From JBFMAI01 sp964462635 (GTDB lineage: Bacteria > Planctomycetota > Phycisphaerae > UBA1845 > Fen-1342), in assembly GCA_964462635.1 (NCBI GenBank), contig CAYWYJ010000165.1, forward strand, positions 1 to 6,866: a stretch of 6,866 bases of DNA. The letters are read 5' to 3'. The translations under genes and the position numbers were made by a program. Positions 1-6,430 of the stretch are shown here, piece by piece (position 1 is the stretch's first letter; every line of letters begins with the position of its first letter). The notes beneath the pieces are model-generated. The model searched no databases and was not told the DNA's origin. It saw only the letters and a program-made list of their open reading frames with translations.

Positions 1-218
1 CAGAAGGGTTTGGTCAGCGAGTAGAAGCTCCGGTCCAGCGGGCGGTGTTCGTCCGCATTCAGCGCGCACGAGACGTGTTCGTAGAACCACCGGTCAAGCC
101 CGGCCAGGCCCAGCACCACCAGCACCGCCGCCGCCAACAGCATGACGCAGGGGACGCAACGGCCCGCGCTCGGCGGGTGTTGCTCACGAGGCGCGGGTTC
201 GCGGGAAGGCGTGGTCAA
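1..218 (-). CDS. Membrane protein N-terminus, possible PAP2-family phosphatase (partial)
   Basis: This is the first 72 codons of a gene that runs off the left edge of the window. A TTG start at 218 is chosen because AGGAAGAG lies 5 bases upstream. The alternative ATG at 143 has no ribosome binding site. A short Pro/Arg-rich cytoplasmic leader is followed by one hydrophobic segment (MLLAAAVLVVLGLAGL, residues 26-41) and then DRWFYEHVS and FYSLTKPF. A first helix followed by an aromatic D-[RK]-W-x-Y loop resembles the N-terminus of membrane PAP2 phosphatases (lipid or polyprenyl-phosphate phosphatases of the inner membrane). The catalytic KxxxxxxRP, PSGH and SRxxxxxHxxxD motifs would all lie outside the window, so the family call is only a suggestion. 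The start is 11 bases after the stop of the glycosyltransferase gene, indicating one operon. The existence of the reading frame is fairly secure; the family is not. Confidence 0.5.
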   Translation of the reverse strand, partial: MTTPSREPAPREQHPPSAGRCVPCVMLLAAAVLVVLGLAGLDRWFYEHVSCALNADEHRPLDRSFYSLTKPF

Positions 219-229
219 CCGGTCTCTTC

Positions 230-1927
230 CTAGAAGCGCGGCGTAGCGCACTTCGCGTCCGACGGCATCCCGGCGAACGTCTCGCAGACATAGATCGACC
301 ATACTTGGACAACGGCCCTTGTGCCCCAACTCTCCACCGCGTGCTCGACGGTCCGCGCCAGCCGGGCCCCCGGCAGCGCCCCGTGGCCGGACGCCTCCCC
401 GCCGAAGAGCTGCGGCTTGCGGGCCCCGACGTAAATGCAGGGCCGGCCGACGAAAACGTCCGGGTCGCGGAGTGGGTTCGGGCGCCACAGATCATACTGG
501 CTCTGTCGGTTGCCCAGCGCCGCCTGGAGGCAATACACCGTCGGCTGCCCGGGCGCGTAGAAGGCAATTTCGCTCGCGGTCTGGTAGTCGTCGGTCACGA
601 CGAACGGATCGCGGCCGGCGGCCCGCTCCGCGGCCTGCACCGCGCCGACGGCCCGCCCCAGCTCCGACCAGCCCCGCAGCCGCGCGGTGGGGTCGAACTT
701 CGCCACCGGGGTGAGGTTCCAGGGCGGCTCGCGGCGGGCCAGCCATTTGAAAACGGGGAGCGCCCACTCGGTGTGGTGCATCAGAACCACCGTGGCCCCG
801 CCCCACAGCACGCCGACCGTGACCACGATCCGCGCCCAGCGTCGCGCTCCCGCACTCGGCGACCGCCAATACCGGGCCAGACCGCAGACCATGACGATCG
901 TCCCCGGCAGCAGCGCCGGCAGGGGCCAGTTCGGCTGCGTCTTGGTGCGCAAGCTGAAGGCCAGGAACACCGCCCAGGGGACCACCGTCGCCGCCAGCAG
1001 GAGTTTCATCCCGCCCGCGTCGTGGGCTTCCGGCGGACGTGGGCGCGGCGACCGCGCCAGGGCGACGACCGCGGCGACCAGCGCGCCGAACCAAATCGGC
1101 CCGACGACGGCAAGCTGCCCGGCGACGAGATCCAGCGGGCCGAGGGGCTGGAACCGCGCCGCGTCCGCCAACCCCGCTTGGCCCGCGACGTGCCGGAAGC
1201 TGACCCAGTCGTGCCGCGCGTTCCAGATCAGGATCGGCACGAAACCGGTCAGGCCGATGAGGACGCCCGCATAGGGGCCGGGGCGGCGCAGCACCGTGCG
1301 GAAGCGCGGCTCGACGATTACCGCCAGCAGGACCGCCGGAAAAACCAGCACCATCGTGTACTTGGCGAGGATTCCCAGCGCGACGAGCACGCCCGCGACG
1401 ATCCACGGCGTCACCGCCCCGGTGCGCAGCCCGCGCTCGACCGCGACGAGCGTCCACACATACAGAAAGGCGAGCGGGGCGTCGATCGTCATCAGAATCG
1501 AGCCGACCGCGAAGATCGGGATCGTGAGCGTGCAGGCCACGGTCGCCAGGGCCAGCCGGCCGGACCACGTGACCGCGCGCGCCAGCACAAACAGGCCGCA
1601 GCCGGTGCCGATCGACAGCAGCAACGCGGGAATGCGCACCGCCAGGGCTTCGCTGCCCACCATCTGCTGTGACCAGGCGGCCAGGAGCCGGCGGGAGGCG
1701 GCGATGATCCACGCGACCAGCGGCCCTTTGCTGTAGTAGCTCCAGTCCAGACGGCGGGACCACTCCCAGTAGTGGGCTTCGTCGCCCGACAGATCCAGCG
1801 CCCCGTCGCCGGTGAGATAGGCGAAATGGACCCCCGCCCCCGCGATCAACAAGGCCAAGGCCGCCCACGACCACGCCGAGCCCCACGCGGGGCGGCCGGC
1901 GATGGGGACCGACGCGGCGGCGGCCAT
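230..1927 (-). CDS. ArnT/PMT-like family 39 glycosyltransferase (integral membrane)
   Basis: A 565-residue polytopic membrane protein. Family 39 enzymes transfer a sugar from a polyprenyl-phosphate donor to a lipid, glycan or protein acceptor at the outer face of the inner membrane. After the first helix (about 20-38) comes the first-loop motif SGDEAHYWEW (47-56), whose Asp-Glu is the family's catalytic/metal site, followed by SYYSKGPLVAW (63-73). Further family-like blocks are LMTIDAPLAFLY (145-156), ILAKYTMVL (186-194), LIWNARHDW (233-241) and KTQPNWPLPA (329-338). About ten hydrophobic segments lie between residues 20 and 385, and a hydrophilic C-terminal domain (about 400-565) follows. 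The ATG at 1927 is preferred, 4 bases after the preceding stop. An in-frame ATG at 1981 would add an Arg-rich stretch that overlaps the previous gene by 50 bases and looks like out-of-frame translation. Donor and acceptor cannot be read from the sequence; arabinosyl, mannosyl and other specificities are possible. Confidence 0.88.
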   Translation of the reverse strand: MAAAASVPIAGRPAWGSAWSWAALALLIAGAGVHFAYLTGDGALDLSGDEAHYWEWSRRLDWSYYSKGPLVAWIIAASRRLLAAWSQQMVGSEALAVRIPALLLSIGTGCGLFVLARAVTWSGRLALATVACTLTIPIFAVGSILMTIDAPLAFLYVWTLVAVERGLRTGAVTPWIVAGVLVALGILAKYTMVLVFPAVLLAVIVEPRFRTVLRRPGPYAGVLIGLTGFVPILIWNARHDWVSFRHVAGQAGLADAARFQPLGPLDLVAGQLAVVGPIWFGALVAAVVALARSPRPRPPEAHDAGGMKLLLAATVVPWAVFLAFSLRTKTQPNWPLPALLPGTIVMVCGLARYWRSPSAGARRWARIVVTVGVLWGGATVVLMHHTEWALPVFKWLARREPPWNLTPVAKFDPTARLRGWSELGRAVGAVQAAERAAGRDPFVVTDDYQTASEIAFYAPGQPTVYCLQAALGNRQSQYDLWRPNPLRDPDVFVGRPCIYVGARKPQLFGGEASGHGALPGARLARTVEHAVESWGTRAVVQVWSIYVCETFAGMPSDAKCATPRF

Positions 1928-1931
1928 CGGT

Positions 1932-2342
1932 CTATGGGGCCTTCTGCGCCGCCGCCGGGGTAGTGGTCGGCCCCGGGGCATCCGCCGCGCGTGTCACGTG
2001 GACCCATTCCGGCTGCACGCTCTGGTTGAGCGGATTGACCAGTCCGCGCACGGCTACCGTGTCCCCCACGCGCACGTCCGCCAATGTGGCCCGCTCGCCG
2101 TTGATGAGTATTTCGCAGTCTTCCGGGATATGGTCGGCGGCGACGAACATCGTGCGCCCGCTCTTGGGATGGACAAACTGGATTTCCCCACTGCGGCCCG
2201 GCACGTCGAGCCGCGTCACGACGGCGGACTTCAACTCATATTCGCGCGGTTGGGTCCATAGGACCACCCGCCAGACGACCGCGATGACCAGCACCGCGCC
2301 CAAGCCAACCAGAATCGCCGCTTTACGTTGCGTCGGGGTCAT
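1932..2342 (-). CDS. Membrane-anchored small protein, unknown function, possible OB-like domain
   Basis: 136 residues. A basic N-terminus (MTPTQRK) and one hydrophobic helix (about 8-30) suggest a signal anchor placing the rest outside the cytoplasm. Residues 35-115 look like an all-beta domain. Short beta-like stretches alternate with turns and end in EILINGERATLADVRVGDTV (77-96). That 'a ligand is listed, then L-x-D-[LV]-x-x-G-D-x-V' pattern recurs in small bacterial beta-barrel domains of the DUF5666 type. The last 18 residues are Pro/Thr/Ala-rich and probably unstructured. I do not recognise the gene. A weak ribosome site (GAGAG) lies 8 bases before the ATG. The stop is 4 bases before the glycosyltransferase start, so the two are probably co-translated, and a role in the same envelope process is a reasonable inference. 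The reading frame is well supported by the tight packing; the fold is a guess. Confidence 0.75.
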   Translation of the reverse strand: MTPTQRKAAILVGLGAVLVIAVVWRVVLWTQPREYELKSAVVTRLDVPGRSGEIQFVHPKSGRTMFVAADHIPEDCEILINGERATLADVRVGDTVAVRGLVNPLNQSVQPEWVHVTRAADAPGPTTTPAAAQKAP

Positions 2343-2510
2343 TCCCGTGGCTCTCGCTCGAAGCCTCCGCGGCAGCCGGACACCGCTGCGTCCCTGGGGC
2401 CATGAAGATGTTCGCGGGGAGCGGCCGCCACGTCAACGCCGTCCGCGCTAAATCGGCGTGACGATCACGTGCGCGCTTCCCGGACCTCTGCTCGGCGCCG
2501 CGCCACGCGG
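2343..2510. other. Intergenic region between uvrC and the envelope operon
   Basis: This 168-base gap follows the uvrC stop and precedes the 136-residue protein. It is long enough for a separate promoter. The best candidate on the minus strand is TTGACG (2436-2431), 17 bases from GAACAT (2413-2408). The -35 matches well but the -10 only 3 of 6, so support is poor. A small inverted repeat, CGTGA-CGA-TCACG (2457-2469), lies about 20 bases upstream of that -35 and could be an operator. No T-tract terminator is visible after uvrC. I see no coding sequence here; in particular, no helix-hairpin-helix remnant that could have belonged to uvrC. Confidence 0.3.
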
Positions 2511-4037
2511 CTACCGCCCGCTCGACTCCTGACCGTCCGAAGGCGCTGGCCCATCGGCCGTCGGGTCTTCTACGAATGCGATCTCGTTCATCGTGCGCCG
2601 GCGCGCGGCCTTGGCGGCCGGCGCGGCCCGGGACGACGCCCGCGCCGGCGGCCGGCGGCCGGCCGCCACGTCCTCGTCGAATGCCTGCTTTCGCCGCAGC
2701 AGGTGGTGGTAGTGCTGCCCGAAACGGTGGGCCACGTCGCGGACCTGTTGGAGCAGCCGCAGCGCGGGGTCGTTGCGGGCGAGCTTCAGCGGCTGCGCGC
2801 GGGCCTGCACATAGACCAACTCCTCGCGCTTGGCCAGCGCGACCACCATCGCCGGCTTCACCGCCGCCCCACCGTCGGCCTCGATGCCCTGGCGCATCCA
2901 CTCGAACGCCTCCAGCGCCGCGTGGAGCTGTCCCAAGCCGCCGTCAATCAGGATGATGTCGGGGTACAGCTCCTCGGCGATGGCGGCGTAGCGATACCGC
3001 CGAGCGATGACCTCACGGATCATCGCGTAGTCGTCCACCCCGCCGACCGTCTTGATCTTGAACCGCCGGTAGCCGCCCTTGAACGGCCGGCCGTCGATGT
3101 AGCACACGAGTGAGCCGGCGGAGGCCTCGCCGTGCAGCGTGGCGATGTCGATGCCCTCGACAATCCGCGGCCGCTCCGCCAGACCGAGCACATCCTGAAG
3201 CCGCTCCAGGCCGGCGGTCGGGTCGATGAAGAACACCTCGGGCTGCACGTCCGCGTCCACGTCGCCGCTGAGCGACAGCGATTCGATCGCGGCGATGCGG
3301 TCGCGCAGGACGGCGGCGTCCTCGTAGCGTTTCTCCTCGGCCGCCGCGGCCATTTCCCGCCGAAGCTGCCGCAGCAGCGTGCTGCGCTTCGTGCTCAGCA
3401 GCTTGCGCAGCCGGCGGATGTCGGCGGCGTACGCCGCGCGGCTGATCCGGTCGCCGCACGGGGCGCTGCACTGGCTGATGGCGTGCAGCAGACACGGGCG
3501 GAAGAACCGGCGCTTGTCGTCGTCGGCGCGAATGTCCAGCTCACACGTGCGGAACTTGAAGATCTTCTGGAGGGTGTTGATCGCGTCGCGCAGACCGGCG
3601 GGGTTGAGGAACGGGCCGTACAGCTTGGTGCCGCGGGGGCGCGGGGCGCGGGTCAGGTACACGCCGGGGAAATCGTCGCCGGTGCGGATTTCGAGGTAGG
3701 GGAAGCTCTTGTCGTCTTTCTGCCGCTCGTTGTAGTGCGGCTGGATGTCCTTGATGAGGCGGTTTTCCTTGAGGAGGGCGTCGACCTCGGTCTCGCATTC
3801 GAGGACGTCGATGTCTTCGACCAGGGCGGTCATGTGGACGATCCGCGGCCCGCGGGTGGCGAACAGGTCGCCGCCGTCCTGGAAGTAGCTGGCCACGCGG
3901 GCGCGCAGGTCGCGGGCCTTGCCGACATAGAGCACCACCCCGTCGCGGTCCTTCATCAGGTACACGCCGGGCGCCTTGGGGAAGCCGGCGATCTTCGCCC
4001 GCAGGCGTTCGAGGCGTGGGTCGGGGAGTGGGGGCAT
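2511..4037 (-). CDS. uvrC: Excinuclease ABC subunit C, compact form lacking the C-terminal HhH domain
   Basis: 508 residues. UvrC makes both incisions around a lesion after UvrA/UvrB recognition in nucleotide excision repair. Visible parts in order: GIY-YIG nuclease (about 18-100: PGVYLMKD, LYVGKARDLRARVASYF, and N92 in KENRLIK); four cysteines C165, C182, C190, C194 matching the spacing of the UvrC iron-sulphur site; a UVR helical motif binding UvrB (about 228-255); and an RNase H-like nuclease with VEGIDIATLHGE (D297), VDDY (D335/D336), ILIDGGLGQL (D365) and RDVAHRFG (H437), the expected Asp/Asp/Asp/His set. Both nuclease sites therefore look intact. Typical UvrC is about 600 residues or more. 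Here the segment between UVR and D297 is only about 45 residues (about 150 in E. coli). The C-terminus is a low-complexity Ala/Arg then acidic tail instead of tandem helix-hairpin-helix motifs. The start at 4037 opens the conserved region; an in-frame ATG at 4319 adds 94 unrelated residues and overlaps the divergent gene. Confidence 0.95.
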   Translation of the reverse strand: MPPLPDPRLERLRAKIAGFPKAPGVYLMKDRDGVVLYVGKARDLRARVASYFQDGGDLFATRGPRIVHMTALVEDIDVLECETEVDALLKENRLIKDIQPHYNERQKDDKSFPYLEIRTGDDFPGVYLTRAPRPRGTKLYGPFLNPAGLRDAINTLQKIFKFRTCELDIRADDDKRRFFRPCLLHAISQCSAPCGDRISRAAYAADIRRLRKLLSTKRSTLLRQLRREMAAAAEEKRYEDAAVLRDRIAAIESLSLSGDVDADVQPEVFFIDPTAGLERLQDVLGLAERPRIVEGIDIATLHGEASAGSLVCYIDGRPFKGGYRRFKIKTVGGVDDYAMIREVIARRYRYAAIAEELYPDIILIDGGLGQLHAALEAFEWMRQGIEADGGAAVKPAMVVALAKREELVYVQARAQPLKLARNDPALRLLQQVRDVAHRFGQHYHHLLRRKQAFDEDVAAGRRPPARASSRAAPAAKAARRRTMNEIAFVEDPTADGPAPSDGQESSGR

Positions 4038-4195
4038 GGCACCGGGATTATAATGACCGCACAGCCGGCGAGCCCACGCGGGCCCGGTCGGCCGGAGACC
4101 TTGTGTCTCTACCGCCGCGGCCGGGTCGGTGGCGGGAACCGACGACCAACAGCGGGCGTGGGTGGTGCCTGACTCAGCGGTGAGGGAGCGACCCG
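4038..4195. promoter_or_regulatory. Divergent promoter region with palindromic ATTATAAT
   Basis: This 158-base gap separates the divergent uvrC and zinc-ribbon genes. The octamer ATTATAAT at 4047-4054 stands out in very GC-rich DNA. It is its own reverse complement and gives a perfect TATAAT on both strands (4049-4054 plus; 4052-4047 minus). On the minus strand transcription would begin at about 4040, only a few bases before the uvrC ATG at 4037, which also lacks a Shine-Dalgarno sequence. On the plus strand the leader would be about 135 bases. No convincing -35 box is seen on either side. Two small hairpins lie in that putative plus leader: GAGAC/GTCTC (4095-4109) and GTCGGT/ACCGAC (4125-4143). 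Start sites are inferred, not shown. Confidence 0.45.
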
Positions 4196-5023
4196 GTGCG
4201 AAACGCGCTACAGACGGACGTCCCCTGTGTCCGGTGCTTCTACAACCTGCGCGGCTTGTCGCCGGACGGCGCCTGCCCGGAATGTGGGAACCCGATCGGC
4301 CCGAGCCTTGACCCGACACGGCTCGTGTTTGCCGACCCCCGCTGGCTACGCGACGTGACGCGTGCGATCGAGCTTCTCTACCGGGCGCTGCCCGCGCTGG
4401 CCATCGTTCTCGTGCTGCTAGCGGTCGCCTTCTGGCCGTACGTGTGGACGGGACAGGGGGCCGGGGTGGTCATCTTTCGCGCCCTCTTCTCGATCGCCGT
4501 GACGCTGGGAGCTTTGGCGGTCGTGGTCGGGTGCCTCCGGATGACGGCCCGGGAGCCCGCGGCGAGCGTCGCCGCCGCGCCGGTGGTCGGGCTTTGGCTG
4601 GCGCGGGTGGGGGCCGTCGCCGGTGGCGCCACAACCGTGGCGATGATGCTGCTGCCGCGGTTCGGTGTCCGCCTGTCCACGGAGCGATTCTCCCTGGTTC
4701 TCCTGCTGATCTTCGTGTCCATGTGCATTGCCGCCATCGGCTTGCTGGGCCGACTGCGCCGACTGGCCGTTCGACTGCCGGACCCCCTGTTGGCGCGCGG
4801 TCTGCGCCGGGACGTGGTCATCGTCGCGGTTGCCGGCGCCGTCATCGCCGTGAAGTCCCACGTACCCTTGCCCACGGGCGGGCGACCCACGGGCCTGCTT
4901 CTTATGGCCGCCGCTATCCTCTGTGGCGGTGTGTGGGACTACCTCCGCCGGTTCCGGCACGCCCAGCGCCGCCTGGCCCCGCCGCCGCTCTCCGCGGACG
5001 AGGGCCGACAACTTGCCGAATAG
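4196..5023 (+). CDS. Zinc-ribbon polytopic membrane protein, Planctomycetota type, unknown function
   Basis: 275 residues starting at GTG, with GAGGGAG 7 bases upstream (4182-4188). The N-terminus is a four-cysteine zinc ribbon (C11, C14, C27, C30) reading CVRCFYNLRGL and then CPECG. About six hydrophobic segments follow: approximately 65-84, 91-112, 127-152, 166-185, 206-220 and 231-247. The C-terminus is hydrophilic and basic, then Pro/Ser/Glu-rich. Short proteins with this 'C-x2-C-x-YNLRGL' ribbon fused to membrane helices are abundant in Planctomycetota, and their role is not established to my knowledge. The ribbon precedes the first helix and carries no signal peptide, so it is probably cytoplasmic. 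It may bind a partner protein or nucleic acid, but no enzymatic motif is visible. The gene is divergent from uvrC and convergent with mgtE, so context gives no pathway. Confidence 0.85.
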   Translation: MRNALQTDVPCVRCFYNLRGLSPDGACPECGNPIGPSLDPTRLVFADPRWLRDVTRAIELLYRALPALAIVLVLLAVAFWPYVWTGQGAGVVIFRALFSIAVTLGALAVVVGCLRMTAREPAASVAAAPVVGLWLARVGAVAGGATTVAMMLLPRFGVRLSTERFSLVLLLIFVSMCIAAIGLLGRLRRLAVRLPDPLLARGLRRDVVIVAVAGAVIAVKSHVPLPTGGRPTGLLLMAAAILCGGVWDYLRRFRHAQRRLAPPPLSADEGRQLAE

Positions 5024-5050
5024 CCGTGCGCGGGATTGCGCGGGGGGGCT

Positions 5051-6430
5051 TCAAATCCGCAACAGCAATTTGGCCGTCGAGAAGTAGATCAGCAGGCCAG
5101 TGATGTCCACGATCGTCGTCAGGGCCGGGCTGGCCACCACCGCCGGGTCAAACTTCAGCCGGGCGGCGATCAGCGGCAGCAGCGCGCCGATGAGCGTGGC
5201 GGTGACGACCTGCAACGCGAGCGCGACCGCGATGCACGCGCCGATCCCGGCCAGCGAGAAGCCGGCGGGAATGTCACTGCCCTGCGAGAGGAACATCACC
5301 TTGCCGAATGACAGCAGACCGAGAACCACGGCCAGTAACACCGACACGCGGAACTCCTTGGTCAGGATGCGCAGGGTGTCGCGCGGCGTAATCTCGCCCA
5401 GGGCCAGGGCCCGCACGACTACCGTGGCCGATTGGCTGCCCGTGTTGCCGCCCGTGTCGGCGACCATCGGCATGTACAGCGCCAGGATCAGCATCGCTGT
5501 CAGGGTGTCCTCGAAGCCGTGGATGATTATGCCGCTGACCAGCCCCAGGGCCGCCAGCACGATGATCCAGTTGGCCCGCTTGCGGAAGTGGGTCCAGGCC
5601 GGCGTGCGCAGGTACTCGCCCGCTTCGTGCCGGCCGCCGATGGCCATGAACTTCTCGAGGTCTTCCTGGCTCTCCTGGCGCAGCACGTCGAGGGCGTCAT
5701 CGTGGGTGATGATGCCGACGAGTCTGCCGTCGGCGTCAATGACCGGCAGGGCCAGCAGGTCGTACTTCTCGATCCGCCGGGCGGCGACTTCCTGGTCCGC
5801 GCCCACCTCGACGCTCAGCACGTCCTCGTGCATGATGTCGCGGACGATCTGGGTCGGCCGGGCAAGAATCAGGTCTTTCAGCGACACGAACCCGATCAGC
5901 CGATGGGCCTCATCCACGACGTAAATGTAGTAGATGGTCTCGCGTGTGGGGGCCTGCGCGCGCACCTGCTCCAGCGCCTGGGCGACCGTCTGCTCGGGCC
6001 GCAACGTCGCGTAGTCACTGCTCATCAGCGCGCCGGCGGTGCGCTCGCGGTAGCTCGCCAGCTTGCGGATGTCCTCGCGCTCCGCCTTGGCGACCAGCGG
6101 CAGGATTTCCTCGGCCACGCGCGGGTCGAGCCGTTGCACCAGGTCCGCCCGGTCGTCGTGCGGCAACGCCTCCAGCATCCGGGCCATCGCCTGACGGTTC
6201 GCCCCGGCGGCGAGCACGGTTTGTCGCTCCAGGTCGAAGTGGCAGAAGATCTCGGCGGCCCGCGACTGCTCCATCAAGCCGAGCAGGCGCCAGACGTCGC
6301 CGTCGTCCAGCGCCGCGGCGAACTCCGCCATCTCAGCCGGGTGGACGGACGCGACCAGCTCGCGCAGCGTCTCGAGGTCGCCGGCGTTGAGCAGCTCCAG
6401 CAGCTCCGGAGCGAGGATGGGGTTAATCAT
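5051..6430 (-). CDS. mgtE: Magnesium transporter MgtE
   Basis: 459 residues, close to the usual length of about 450. MgtE is a homodimeric Mg2+ channel of the inner membrane that closes when its cytoplasmic domains bind Mg2+. Domains in order: alpha-helical N domain (about 5-130), two CBS domains (about 135-198 and 199-258), a linking plug helix, and five transmembrane helices (about 287-305, 308-325, 361-381, 388-417, 429-452). Diagnostic motifs are PMVADTGGNTGSQS (321-334) and TTIVDITGLLIYF (438-450), whose D442 corresponds to the conserved pore aspartate. All domains are present, so the protein should be functional. The ATG at 6430 is chosen because AGGAG (6442-6438) lies 7 bases upstream. 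The in-frame ATG at 6436 is only one base from that site, and an ATG at 6601 would translate a structured non-coding leader. The gene ends 27 bases from the convergent zinc-ribbon gene. Confidence 0.96.
   Translation of the reverse strand: MINPILAPELLELLNAGDLETLRELVASVHPAEMAEFAAALDDGDVWRLLGLMEQSRAAEIFCHFDLERQTVLAAGANRQAMARMLEALPHDDRADLVQRLDPRVAEEILPLVAKAEREDIRKLASYRERTAGALMSSDYATLRPEQTVAQALEQVRAQAPTRETIYYIYVVDEAHRLIGFVSLKDLILARPTQIVRDIMHEDVLSVEVGADQEVAARRIEKYDLLALPVIDADGRLVGIITHDDALDVLRQESQEDLEKFMAIGGRHEAGEYLRTPAWTHFRKRANWIIVLAALGLVSGIIIHGFEDTLTAMLILALYMPMVADTGGNTGSQSATVVVRALALGEITPRDTLRILTKEFRVSVLLAVVLGLLSFGKVMFLSQGSDIPAGFSLAGIGACIAVALALQVVTATLIGALLPLIAARLKFDPAVVASPALTTIVDITGLLIYFSTAKLLLRI

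Noticed and set aside
305..1672. Long plus-strand open frame antisense to the glycosyltransferase gene (455 codons)
   Set aside because: It is Arg/Gln/His/Pro-rich with no family motifs. It is a typical antisense shadow of a high-GC gene, whereas the minus-strand protein has clear GT39 motifs.
1928..1981. N-terminal extension of the glycosyltransferase to the ATG at 1981
   Set aside because: It adds an Arg-rich stretch that overlaps the preceding gene by 50 bases. The ATG at 1927 fits the family start and the operon spacing.
3132..4172. Long plus-strand open frame antisense to uvrC (346 codons)
   Set aside because: The opposite strand encodes a clear UvrC with catalytic residues. This frame has no recognisable domain and is a codon-bias shadow.
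4038..4319. N-terminal extension of UvrC to the ATG at 4319
   Set aside because: The 94 extra residues show no UvrC similarity, cross the promoter region and overlap the zinc-ribbon gene on the other strand.
5024..5060. Bidirectional terminator between the convergent zinc-ribbon and mgtE genes
   Set aside because: Only a weak bulged stem (5030-5037 with 5054-5060) is visible, overlapping the mgtE end, with no T-tract on either strand.
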